A model generated the notes under the pieces. It saw only the letters and a program-made list of their open reading frames with translations, did no database searches and was not told the DNA's origin. The translations under genes were made by a program, and so were the position numbers. From CAYLNH01 sp964384625 (GTDB lineage Bacteria > Verrucomicrobiota > Lentisphaeria > JABSQK01), in contig CAYLNH010000054.1 in NCBI GenBank assembly GCA_964384625.1, forward strand, positions 1-32,194: 32,194 nt of DNA. The letters are read 5' to 3'. Each line of letters begins with the position of its first letter. The stretch's first letter is position 1. Positions 25,581 to 32,194 of this stretch are shown here, one piece after another.

Positions 25581-25860
25581 CAATGTTGTGGTGCCCCTTC
25601 AGGGCACGGATTGTTGGTGCACGACGAACCCAGGGCATCGCCCTGCAGACTGCGTTCAACCATCTTCCGGCCGTTGGGTTTCAAGACACGCGGCCAGCAT
25701 GAGTCCCGGATTGCCGGGATGCACAAGGCACATCCTTGCTCATGATCCGCTCTCCCTGTCCCAGGCCCTGAAAGGGCCGTCCCAACTTAGTCCAGGGCAC
25801 CGCCCTGGGTATGGCAGAGAAAACGATTTGTGGTCTGAAGGACCACCACAATTTGAATAG
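25581..25860. repeat. REP/MITE-like hairpin cluster in gene-free stretch
   Basis: The 334-bp gap (25547-25880) has no credible gene and at least six hairpins: GTGCCC-CTTCA-GGGCAC (25591-25607), CAGGGC-ATC-GCCCTG (25631-25645), TCCCGG-ATTG-CCGGGA (25704-25719), GGCCCT-GAA-AGGGCC (25764-25778), CCAGGGC-ACC-GCCCTGG (25792-25808) and GTGGTC-TGAAG-GACCAC (25830-25846). The two end hairpins are in opposite orientation: the CTTCA loop is the complement of TGAAG, and the flanks (TTGTGGTG near 25586; CCACCACAA near 25843) form an imperfect terminal inverted repeat. It looks like a non-autonomous palindromic element (REPIN or MITE). No transposase is present. Confidence 0.75.
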
Positions 25861-25880
25861 AAACAGAAAGGAACATCCTC

Positions 25881-27233
25881 ATGCCGCAGAAACCTCCGAA
25901 CATTCTTTACCTGCACTGCCATGACGTTGGCCGCTACGTCCAGCCGTATGGGCACAACATCTCGACGCCAAACATTCAGCGGCTGGCGGAGGAGGGCGTG
26001 ACGTTTCGTCAGGCCTTCTGCGCCAACCCGACGTGCTCGCCAAGCCGGGCGGCGTTATTGACCGGGCAATGGCCGCATCAGTCGGGCATGTACGGCCTGG
26101 CCGGCAAACGCGGTTGGAACTTGCGCGATGCCAACGAGCACATCGTCTGCCGGCTGCGCGAGCAGGCCGGATATCACACGGCCAAGGCCGGGGTAACGCA
26201 CGTCGGACCCGTGGACTACGACCAGAGCATTGAGACCTGGGGCGCCGGCGGCGGGGTTGAGTTCCTGGTGCAGGACCCGCCGGAACCATTCTTCCTGAGT
26301 GTCGGGTTGGGGGATCCGCACCGCATGGGGCGCGGATTCTCGCCGCCGCCGGACTATGCGTCGCAGACCGATTCGCGGTTCGTGAAACCGCCGGACCCGA
26401 TCCCGGACAACGCCACGACGCGTCAGGACATGGCCGAGTTTATCGACGCCACCCGAAACATGGACCAGCAGATGGGCCGCGTGCTCGAGGCGCTCGACCG
26501 CACGGGGCTGGCGGAGAACACGCTGGTGGTCTGCACCACCGACCACGGTATCGCGTTTCCGGATATGAAATGCAATCTGACCCACCACGGCTTGGGCGTC
26601 ATGCTGATCCTGCGCGGCGCCGGTTTTGACGGTGGTCGTGTCAGCGACTCCCTTGTTTCGCATGTCGACGTGTATCCGACACTCTGCGAAGCGGCCGGTA
26701 TCGACGCGCCGCCGTGGGCGGAAGGGACGTCGATGTTCCCGCTGGCCGCGGACGAGAACGCCACGATCCGCGTGGAACTGTTCAGCGAGATCAACGTCCA
26801 CGCCGAGTACGAGCCACAGCGTTGCATCCGCACCCAACGGTGGAGCTATATTCGACACTTCGACAGCGACCGGTCGATGAAAATGACCAACTGCGATGCC
26901 AGCGACTGCAAGGATTTGTGGATGTCCTGCGGCTGGACGCGGGACGGACACGAGCGCCCGGAGCATCGTCTGTACGACGTGGTCCTCGATCCGCAGGAGC
27001 GCCACAACCTGGCCGACGATCCGGCCCACGCCGATGTCCTGAAAGACATGCAGCAACGCCTGCAGACCTGGATGGAGAAAACCGAGGACCCCCTTCTGCA
27101 GGGAACCATCCCGGTCCCGGACGACGCCACGATCATGGTCAATGCACCGGACGCGGTAGAACCGGCGGAGCCCCTGCAGCGCTGGTACGGGCCGGGAGCG
27201 GCGGATTCGGGGAGAGGAAGTCAGACGAGATGA
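25881..27233 (+). CDS. Type I (Cys) sulfatase, N-sulfoglucosamine-sulfatase-like
   Basis: 450-aa sulfatase. The formylglycine site is C52-S-P-S-R56 followed by AALLTGQWPHQSG. The N-terminal PNILYLHCHDVGRY, with HD rather than the common DD, resembles sulfatases of the heparan N-sulfatase (SGSH)-like group, and STPNIQRLAEEGVTF is typical. The second metal site is TTDHGIAFP, and C-terminal YDVVLDPQERHNLADDP is a standard sulfatase tail. Cys52 must be converted to formylglycine by a maturase; no dedicated one is seen in the window. No signal peptide is present, suggesting a cytoplasmic enzyme on imported sulfated oligosaccharides. AAGGA lies ~8 nt before the ATG. It follows the hairpin cluster. 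Confidence 0.88.
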   Translation: MPQKPPNILYLHCHDVGRYVQPYGHNISTPNIQRLAEEGVTFRQAFCANPTCSPSRAALLTGQWPHQSGMYGLAGKRGWNLRDANEHIVCRLREQAGYHTAKAGVTHVGPVDYDQSIETWGAGGGVEFLVQDPPEPFFLSVGLGDPHRMGRGFSPPPDYASQTDSRFVKPPDPIPDNATTRQDMAEFIDATRNMDQQMGRVLEALDRTGLAENTLVVCTTDHGIAFPDMKCNLTHHGLGVMLILRGAGFDGGRVSDSLVSHVDVYPTLCEAAGIDAPPWAEGTSMFPLAADENATIRVELFSEINVHAEYEPQRCIRTQRWSYIRHFDSDRSMKMTNCDASDCKDLWMSCGWTRDGHERPEHRLYDVVLDPQERHNLADDPAHADVLKDMQQRLQTWMEKTEDPLLQGTIPVPDDATIMVNAPDAVEPAEPLQRWYGPGAADSGRGSQTR

Positions 27234-27266
27234 CAGAGATCGTTCTTGCGGAGTTGCAGAGTATGC

Positions 27267-27676
27267 TCAAACGGCAGCAGCAAGGGCTTCCTGAAGGCTC
27301 AGAAGGTCGTCCAGCCGGTTTTGCAGGACCTCATACACAATCGATTGATATTGACATAGTCATGCACGAGAATGTTACGAAATCCAATCATTTGCGTCCA
27401 GATCTCATGCTGTTCCGAATCGATGATCTTGCTGTCGAGCAGGCAGCGCGGGACGTCGCAATGCCACTCCACAGATCCGAGGTCGGCGTCGGCAATGATG
27501 TGTCCGCCCACATCGCCAAGGACCTCGATACTGAGTTGCAGAAAGCGTTCGGCACAACCGTAGTGTTCCGGGTCCGAGATAAATTCCTCGTACGTGTAGC
27601 GTTTGAGCCCTTCGAGGATCTGCCGATATTCATCGAGCTTTTTCAGACGCGGCAAGACGACTTCAGGTTTGACTAT
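27267..27676 (-). pseudogene. hepT: HepT-like toxin, frameshifted and lacking a normal start
   Basis: Toxin (RNase) partner of MntA; HepT acts on RNA and is silenced by AMP transfer from MntA to a Tyr in its RX4HXY motif. The motif is present (FRNILVHDY). HepT-like sequence begins at VKPEVVLPRLKKLDEYRQIL. No ATG, GTG or TTG precedes it in frame near the expected start: the position holds ATA (27676) 7 nt after AAAGG. TTG 27655 is the nearest alternative. After the motif the frame drifts: about 27336-27345 the reading frame must shift by one base to give the expected VYEVLQNRLDDLLSLQEAL tail, which ends at stop 27267-27269. Without a shift translation ends at 27299. Decay or sequencing error are both possible. 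Confidence 0.7.
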
Positions 27677-28079
27677 GGAGGAGCCTTTGTTTGTAGGCTT
27701 CGGCCTGGCATTCGAGCAAGGGGCGGATATCGAAATAGCGCCGAATGGTGTTGGAAAAGATCGTTGAAGGGCTTGCATCGGGACGGTAGTATACGACCCG
27801 ATGGGCTTTTACAGCTTCAAATGCAAGTGCCGGGGGAGCTTCGCGCAGTAGAACGAGGTCGACCCGACCGAAACCGGCGCGCGCCAGTTCCGTCAGGATA
27901 TCCAGCCGCTGCCTGCGAAGTTCCGACAGGTCCCCGTCAAGCGCGAGGTCAAGATCACTGTTGCGGTGCATTCTGTCGGTCCCGGTTGAGCCAAACAAGA
28001 ACGCCGCCTCGATCTCCGGAAAGGTTGCCAGCACGTTCTTCAGTTCATCAAGATCGGTATTGTTCCGAAATGATTGCAT
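27663..28079 (-). CDS. mntA: MntA-like nucleotidyltransferase antitoxin
   Basis: 138-aa minimal nucleotidyltransferase, intact. The signature is FGSTGTDRMHRNSDLDLAL (Gly-Ser then Asp-x-Asp) with a third carboxylate in GRVDLVLL; these coordinate the metal and ATP for AMPylation. It is the antitoxin of the HepT/MntA pair and protects by adding AMP to HepT. It overlaps the downstream hepT start region by about 14 nt on the same strand. The ATG lies 7 nt downstream of a strong -10 element with no Shine-Dalgarno, suggesting leaderless translation. Its orientation opposes the glycan genes and its base composition looks lower in GC, consistent with independent acquisition. Confidence 0.82.
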   Translation of the reverse strand: MQSFRNNTDLDELKNVLATFPEIEAAFLFGSTGTDRMHRNSDLDLALDGDLSELRRQRLDILTELARAGFGRVDLVLLREAPPALAFEAVKAHRVVYYRPDASPSTIFSNTIRRYFDIRPLLECQAEAYKQRLLHSQT

Positions 28080-28085
28080 GTTGGC

Positions 28086-28114
28086 ATTGTAGCTTGGGAA
28101 TGAACGGCTGACAA
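28086..28114 (-). promoter_or_regulatory. Sigma70-type promoter for mntA-hepT
   Basis: On the minus strand, TTGTCA (28109-28114) and TACAAT (28086-28091) are separated by exactly 17 bp; each matches five of six consensus positions. Transcription would start about 28079-28080, at or next to the mntA ATG, so the mRNA would be essentially leaderless. Confidence 0.7.
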
Positions 28115-28156
28115 GCGGAATTGACCGAGCTGTTCGCGTTGTCAGGTGAGGATAGA

Positions 28157-29440
28157 ATGAGAAGAGATACAGACATTTTGGTTGTTGGCGCGGGCGCGGC
28201 CGGCTGGCCGGCGGCCATCGGTGCGGCACGGCAGGGCGCCAGGGTACTGCTGGTGGACGACGATCCGTATCCCGGCGGCGCCGCGGTGGACCAATACGTT
28301 TCGATGCCCGACGGCGGGCCGCGCTCCGGCGTCGTCGCGGAGTATCTGCAACAACTCGAGAGCCGCTTTGCGTTGACCGACCGGCCGGTGGACAAGTGGT
28401 GGTATTTCTGGTACCTGCCCGGCGACATTCTGCGTGTGGTGCAGGAGGTCCTGGCGGCCGAGGACAATGTGACGTTTCTCGGGTCGACACCGATTCAGCG
28501 ATTGACGGTGGAGGGCTCGCGGGTCACGGGCGCAATTGTGCGGGACGCGGCCGGCCGCGAGCAGCGGTTTGCGGCGAAGATCGTCATCGACGCCACCGGC
28601 AGCGGGGGACTGGCGGCGGCCGCCGGCTGTGACGCGCGCTACGGCGAGGACGCTCGGGATGACTTCAACGAGGCCCCGGCACCGAGTGAGCGGACGGCGG
28701 CAGCGCAGCAATGCACCTGGATGTTCATCAGTCAGCGTTTGCCGCAGGGCGACGGGAACTGGGTGCCGCGCGGCCTGGAATCCGGCTGGGGTTCGCCGGG
28801 CCGCCACGACGATGCCGGCGCGCTCGAACGGCAGGCGGGCGTCTATCTGCATTGGGGCTGCCGGGTGGACTGCGACGATACGCGGGATCCGGCGGCTTTG
28901 GCTGCAGCCCAGCAGCAGAGCCTGGAGCAGATGGCGCCGATGCTGGAGGAATTGCGCGGTCACGGCTATCTCGTACATTTGGCGCCGCGGCTGGGCGTGC
29001 GCGAGCAATGGCGCATCATGGGCGAGTATGTGGTAACCGCCAACGCGTTGTTCGACGGTGTGATCCCGGACGACAGCGTCTTGATCACGCAGCGGCCGAT
29101 CGACATCTGGACGGCCGGCAGGAGTCAGATGGACTATCCGGAGACGAAGCCGTATGGGATCCCCTACCGCGCCCTGGTGCCGCGGCATCTGGATAATCTG
29201 CTGGTGGTCGGCAAACATATGAGCGGAACGCATCTGGCCATGGCCTCGTATCGCGTCCAATGCCTGCTGGGCCAATTGGGGCAGGTCGCCGGCGTGGCGG
29301 CGGCGCTGTGCGCTGCCGGCGGAGTCGCGCCGCGGCAGTTGGCTTTCGATGATCTGCGACCGGAACTGTCAACGCCGGCACAGGGGTTGGTGATCGACCG
29401 GAAACAAACAATTCCGCCAATTCCCGGCGATGGCAGATGA
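28157..29440 (+). CDS. FAD-dependent oxidoreductase
   Basis: 427-aa flavoprotein. The N-terminus has the dinucleotide-binding fold ILVVGAGAAGWPAAIGAARQ, then ARVLLVDDDPYPGG. Later IVIDATGSGGLAAAAGCDARYG and REQWRIMGEYVVTANALF are typical of the FAD_oxidored family common beside PVC glycan genes. FAD binds at the N-terminus; the substrate is unknown, possibly a sugar acid or sulfated-sugar derivative. ATG 28157 has AGGTGAGG at 28144-28151; an upstream in-frame TTG at 28121 would add 12 residues and is less likely. It is transcribed away from mntA across a 77-bp divergent region. Confidence 0.8.
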   Translation: MRRDTDILVVGAGAAGWPAAIGAARQGARVLLVDDDPYPGGAAVDQYVSMPDGGPRSGVVAEYLQQLESRFALTDRPVDKWWYFWYLPGDILRVVQEVLAAEDNVTFLGSTPIQRLTVEGSRVTGAIVRDAAGREQRFAAKIVIDATGSGGLAAAAGCDARYGEDARDDFNEAPAPSERTAAAQQCTWMFISQRLPQGDGNWVPRGLESGWGSPGRHDDAGALERQAGVYLHWGCRVDCDDTRDPAALAAAQQQSLEQMAPMLEELRGHGYLVHLAPRLGVREQWRIMGEYVVTANALFDGVIPDDSVLITQRPIDIWTAGRSQMDYPETKPYGIPYRALVPRHLDNLLVVGKHMSGTHLAMASYRVQCLLGQLGQVAGVAAALCAAGGVAPRQLAFDDLRPELSTPAQGLVIDRKQTIPPIPGDGR

Positions 29441-29476
29441 CGGTGCAAAGGCATGTTCGACGGCGGCTGTGGTCGG

Positions 29477-29504
29477 TTGATTTTTCGGCCGAGATGACTA
29501 TAGT
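29477..29504 (+). promoter_or_regulatory. Candidate sigma70 promoter before prepilin-like gene 5
   Basis: TTGATT (29477-29482) and TATAGT (29499-29504) are separated by 16 bp in the 97-bp gap after the oxidoreductase. A short inverted repeat GGGCC-GTA-GGCCC (29511-29523) follows in the 5' leader and could mark either a transcript end or leader structure. This suggests that the following genes have their own start of transcription. Confidence 0.5.
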
Positions 29505-29546
29505 ACAACTGGGCCGTAGGCCCTTCTGGAAGAGGGTTTGACACGT

Positions 29547-30380
29547 ATGACAAATGATTTGCGGCACAAACGATTTACGTTGATCGAACTGCTCGTCGTC
29601 GTTGCCATTGTTGCGATTCTCGCCGCGATGTTGCTGCCCGCCCTGAGCCAGGCGCGGGATACGGCGCAGGCCACCATCTGCAAGTCACGCCTGCGGCAGA
29701 TCAGCGTGGCAACAATCCTTTACACGGACGACAATGACTCGGTGTTTCCTATGCGCTGGCGCCGCTGGCAGGGCGGCAGCGTAGCCGAATGGAAACACTT
29801 GAATCAGCACTACTATGACTATCTCGGCACACCGTTTGCCGGCCGTCGGGATGCGGCACACCCATCACCGGACCCGGGGGACTTTGCCACGTGCCCGGCC
29901 TACAGTGACCGGTTGCACATGTATAAGGGGTGGCAGGCGCAGACGCCGCGCTACCCGCAGGGACACAACGGCGCCTCGCCGAGCAACAGCTACTGGAGCT
30001 ACTGGAGTTACGGCATCAACTCCTGGCTCAGCAATAATCGTATGCTGAAAGCGCCGTACTGGGATGCGGCGAGCGATGGCAGTTGGGCGGCCGCCGGCGT
30101 GACCAAGGCGCGTATGGTGCAGATCCTCGACCCCAGCCAAACCATTTGTTTCGGTGAGACCTGGAACGATCCCGGATTTGGTGAATGGCGCTATGCTTAC
30201 TTTAACCCGCGTCACGGCCGCCGGGCACATGTCGTACATGTTGACGGTTCCGTTGCAGCCGTACACGAAGACGAGCCGAGCACCGGCGGCGTCTTCCTGT
30301 GGGCGAATCACGGTAAGCTGCACAGCTTTGACGACGAGACAATGCACACCTGGGCGTTGTACACGAGCCCGGAGTGGTGA
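29547..30380 (+). CDS. Prepilin-like protein 5, single signal, H-X9-DG
   Basis: 277-aa prepilin-like protein with an ordinary short leader: MTNDLRHKR, then FTLIELLVVVAIVAILAA, then MLLPALSQARDTAQ. Unlike genes 1-4, it has neither a duplicated FTLIEL nor the hairpin at the site. The C-terminus has H-X9-DG (H, GRRAHVVHV, DG). Mature sequence is Trp/Tyr-rich (SNSYWSYWSYG). ATG 29547 is preceded by AGAGGG at 29531-29536; a TTG at 29538 is an alternative start. It is separated from the four clustered genes by ~24 kb but adjoins a sulfatase, so association with enzyme genes recurs. Function unknown. Confidence 0.85.
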   Translation: MTNDLRHKRFTLIELLVVVAIVAILAAMLLPALSQARDTAQATICKSRLRQISVATILYTDDNDSVFPMRWRRWQGGSVAEWKHLNQHYYDYLGTPFAGRRDAAHPSPDPGDFATCPAYSDRLHMYKGWQAQTPRYPQGHNGASPSNSYWSYWSYGINSWLSNNRMLKAPYWDAASDGSWAAAGVTKARMVQILDPSQTICFGETWNDPGFGEWRYAYFNPRHGRRAHVVHVDGSVAAVHEDEPSTGGVFLWANHGKLHSFDDETMHTWALYTSPEW

Positions 30381-30453
30381 TCAACAGCTGAGTCGCATCT
30401 TTCCTCTCCTTTTCCAGACATCCAAAACCTGAAAACCCCCACAGCTATACCAT

Positions 30454-31851
30454 ATGAATCCCAATATCCTTTTGATTATCTCCGATGAGCACAGCCCATT
30501 CACGATGGGCTGCTACGGCGCGGATTTCGCGCAGACGCCGAACCTGGATCGGTTGGTGGCGGAAGGCACGCTGTTCGAGAACGCTTACTGCAACTTTGCT
30601 TTGTGCGTGCCCTCGCGGAACGCGTTTATGAGCGGGCTGCAGTGTCATAAGATCAAGGCCTATGACAACGGCGCGCCGTTGGCCAGCGATCTGCCGACCT
30701 GGGCGCATATGCTCACCGCAAATGACTACCGCACGCAGTTGACCGGCAAGATGCACTTCCTCGGACCGGACCAACTGCATGGCTTCCAAAAGCACACCAA
30801 CGAACACGCGGCGCAGATCGCCGGCTTCCGCTGGGGCGAAGAAGTTGGTGACGGCACGGCGTACGTGCACTTCTCCAAACTGCACATTGTCGACTCGCCG
30901 GCGGACCATGGTTTCTGGCAACAGGAACTGGGCATTCGCGATACGGCCGTGAAGTTCCTCGATGATCCGCCAACAGATCAGCCGTTTTGTCTGACGGTCG
31001 GGATCAACTACCCGCACTACCCGCAGGTGTGCGACCGCAAGGTGTACGAGAGCTACGACGGGGTCGATATTCCGGATCCGATCCCGGCGGAGAATCTGCA
31101 TCCGCGCAACGATTTCTTCGGCAACACGGTCTGGGGCTGTGATAAGATGACGGCTGAAGAACACCGCGCCGGCCGGCAGGTGTACCTGAGTATGGTGACG
31201 ATGTTGGACCAGTGGGTCGGTGACATCCTTGATGCGCTCGATCGCAGTGGGCAGCGCGACAACACGATCATCATTTACACCAGCGACCACGGCGACATGT
31301 GGGGCAATCATGGGTTGTGGGGGAAGAACTATTTCTATGAGGACTCGTCGCACGTGCCGCTGATCGTGTCCGGTCCGGCCTTCGGCATTGAGGCCGGTCG
31401 ACGGATTGCCACGCCCGTGTCGCTGCTGGACCTCTATCCGACAATGCGCGACGCCGGCGGAATCGACTGGGACGTGCCGCTGGACGGCCGCAGTCTGTGG
31501 CCGGCGCTGACCCAGGGCAAGACGCTGGAAGATGTTCCGGTCTACTGTGAGTACTATGCCTCGGACGTCAAAGGCCCGGAGCGGATGGTGCGCTATCAAC
31601 AGTACAAACTGAACTACTACGATCAGCAGGGCATGGAGTTGTTCGACTTGGCGAAGGACCCGCATGAGTTGTCGAACGAGATCGACAACCCGGACTATGC
31701 CGATGTGCGGCAGGACCTCCTGGCGATGCTGATGGACGGTTGGGATCCGGAAGCGATTGCTGCCGATATCCGGGTGGAACAGAACCGGCGCACGCTGCTG
31801 GGGCAGGCGGTCAAGAAGTCCAGGCAAGCCGGCTACGTGGACGCGATATGA
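30454..31851 (+). CDS. Type I (Cys) sulfatase, choline-sulfatase-like
   Basis: 465-aa sulfatase. The N-terminal metal site is ILLIISDEHSPFTMGCYG, the formylglycine site is C51-V-P-S-R55 (NAFMSGL), and GKMHFLGPDQLHGF is typical of the choline-sulfatase-like group. A second metal site TSDHGDMWGNHGLWGK lies in the middle, and the C-terminus has LFDLAKDPHELSNE. Formylglycine maturation by a maturase elsewhere is required. No signal peptide is present, so cytoplasmic. The substrate is not determinable; carbohydrate sulfates are as likely as choline sulfate given the context. The stop overlaps the next ATG (ATGA). The 73-bp upstream spacer has no convincing Shine-Dalgarno. Confidence 0.88.
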   Translation: MNPNILLIISDEHSPFTMGCYGADFAQTPNLDRLVAEGTLFENAYCNFALCVPSRNAFMSGLQCHKIKAYDNGAPLASDLPTWAHMLTANDYRTQLTGKMHFLGPDQLHGFQKHTNEHAAQIAGFRWGEEVGDGTAYVHFSKLHIVDSPADHGFWQQELGIRDTAVKFLDDPPTDQPFCLTVGINYPHYPQVCDRKVYESYDGVDIPDPIPAENLHPRNDFFGNTVWGCDKMTAEEHRAGRQVYLSMVTMLDQWVGDILDALDRSGQRDNTIIIYTSDHGDMWGNHGLWGKNYFYEDSSHVPLIVSGPAFGIEAGRRIATPVSLLDLYPTMRDAGGIDWDVPLDGRSLWPALTQGKTLEDVPVYCEYYASDVKGPERMVRYQQYKLNYYDQQGMELFDLAKDPHELSNEIDNPDYADVRQDLLAMLMDGWDPEAIAADIRVEQNRRTLLGQAVKKSRQAGYVDAI

Positions 31852-32147
31852 AGATCCGCGAGCAAATCAAGAACGCTGCCGCGTCGCTGGCGTCCACGTT
31901 CGTGCTTGAGCCGCCGGCATTGGCCGCCGCCCAGGAACGTGTCGTTGACCTGCTCGTTGACGGCAAGATGGAGTTCATGGGGCAGATCGTGGAGATCGGT
32001 CGGAAGAGCATTGACTGGTCGGCCGGTCATGTGGATCACCACTGTTGGCGCAGTCGGCCATGCCGGTTTGCCTGGCTGCCGCCGCTGGCCGCGGCGTATG
32101 CGGAGACGGATGACGAACGCTATGCCGAAGCCGCGGCGGACTATTAA
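31848..32147 (+). pseudogene. Heparinase II/III-like N-terminal fragment, prematurely stopped
   Basis: 99-aa open frame coupled to the sulfatase (ATGA). The C-terminal half, VDHHCWRSRPCRFAWLPPLAAAYAETDDERYAEAAADY, parallels the N-domain of the heparinase-like gene at 14337 (FDHWNARPNLIKF..GPLAAAYRATGDAGYAAAF). A full protein should be several hundred residues, but TAA at 32145-32147 stops it. Skipping two bases would restore IR, as expected after ADY, but the following residues (HANRRHSRG) look non-homologous. The last ~45 bp appear AT-richer, as if a rearrangement or contig end begins there. It could be a pseudogene or an assembly-edge artefact. Confidence 0.55.
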
Positions 32148-32194
32148 TCCGGCACGCAAATAGGCGACATTCTCGCGGTGTGTGCTATATTAGT

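Noticed and set aside
26714..28111. 465-codon plus-strand open frame across the TA region
   Set aside because: It runs out of frame through the sulfatase and antisense to hepT/mntA, both supported by motifs.
28121..28158. Promoter for the FAD oxidoreductase from TTGACC
   Set aside because: The only downstream -10-like word (TAGAAT) overlaps the start codon at a 26-bp spacing.

Overview
The window looks like an accessory glycan- and sulfated-polysaccharide-utilisation locus from a PVC-group bacterium, most likely Lentisphaerota or a close relative (Kiritimatiellota/Planctomycetota are possible). The pointers are: five prepilin-like proteins with an FTLIELLVV signal and, in four of them, a C-terminal H-X9-DG motif; two DUF4838 proteins; a TIGR03790-type protein; heparinase II/III-like lyases; two Cys-type sulfatases; and a GntR-HTH/LacI-sensor regulator. 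No rRNA, tRNA, transporter, SusC/D pair, transposase or CRISPR array is visible. The taxon is an inference from gene content, not a search result.

Layout. 1-185: two exact 51-bp direct repeats, then AT-rich palindromes upstream of a GntR/LacI-type regulator (186-1274). 1271-4945: four consecutive, mostly overlapping prepilin-like genes. 5025-24430: a long co-directional run encoding a GxGYxYP-type putative hydrolase, a PHP metallohydrolase, a secreted LamG/PKD protein, a DUF4838+CBM9-like protein, a heparinase II/III-like protein, a LamG+DUF1961 protein, a DUF4838+SUMF1-fold fusion, a TIGR03790-type protein and an internally duplicated lipoprotein. 24500-25546: a uroporphyrinogen-decarboxylase-family protein. 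25547-25880: a gene-free cluster of hairpins. 25881-27233: sulfatase. 27267-28079: an inverted mntA-hepT toxin-antitoxin pair in which hepT looks broken. 28157-32147: an FAD oxidoreductase, a fifth prepilin-like gene, a second sulfatase and a heparinase-like N-terminal fragment that stops early near the window end.

How it may work together (inference). Secreted, lipid-anchored and cytoplasmic enzymes would desulfate, cleave and remodel an anionic, possibly sulfated glycan under control of the sugar-sensing regulator. Many junctions are ATGA or TGATG overlaps, so much of the locus is probably translated as a coupled polycistronic unit. The prepilin-like proteins are probably cell-surface or envelope partners of unknown role.

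The most unusual signal is in the four clustered prepilin-like genes. Each has a duplicated or degenerate FTLIEL motif separated by a 16-20 residue linker, and the real motif lies in an inverted repeat whose 7-nt loop encodes the Phe-Thr at the cleavage site. Three genes share an 89-bp repeat there, two copies being identical. All five predicted cleavage sites have Arg, not Gly, at position -1.
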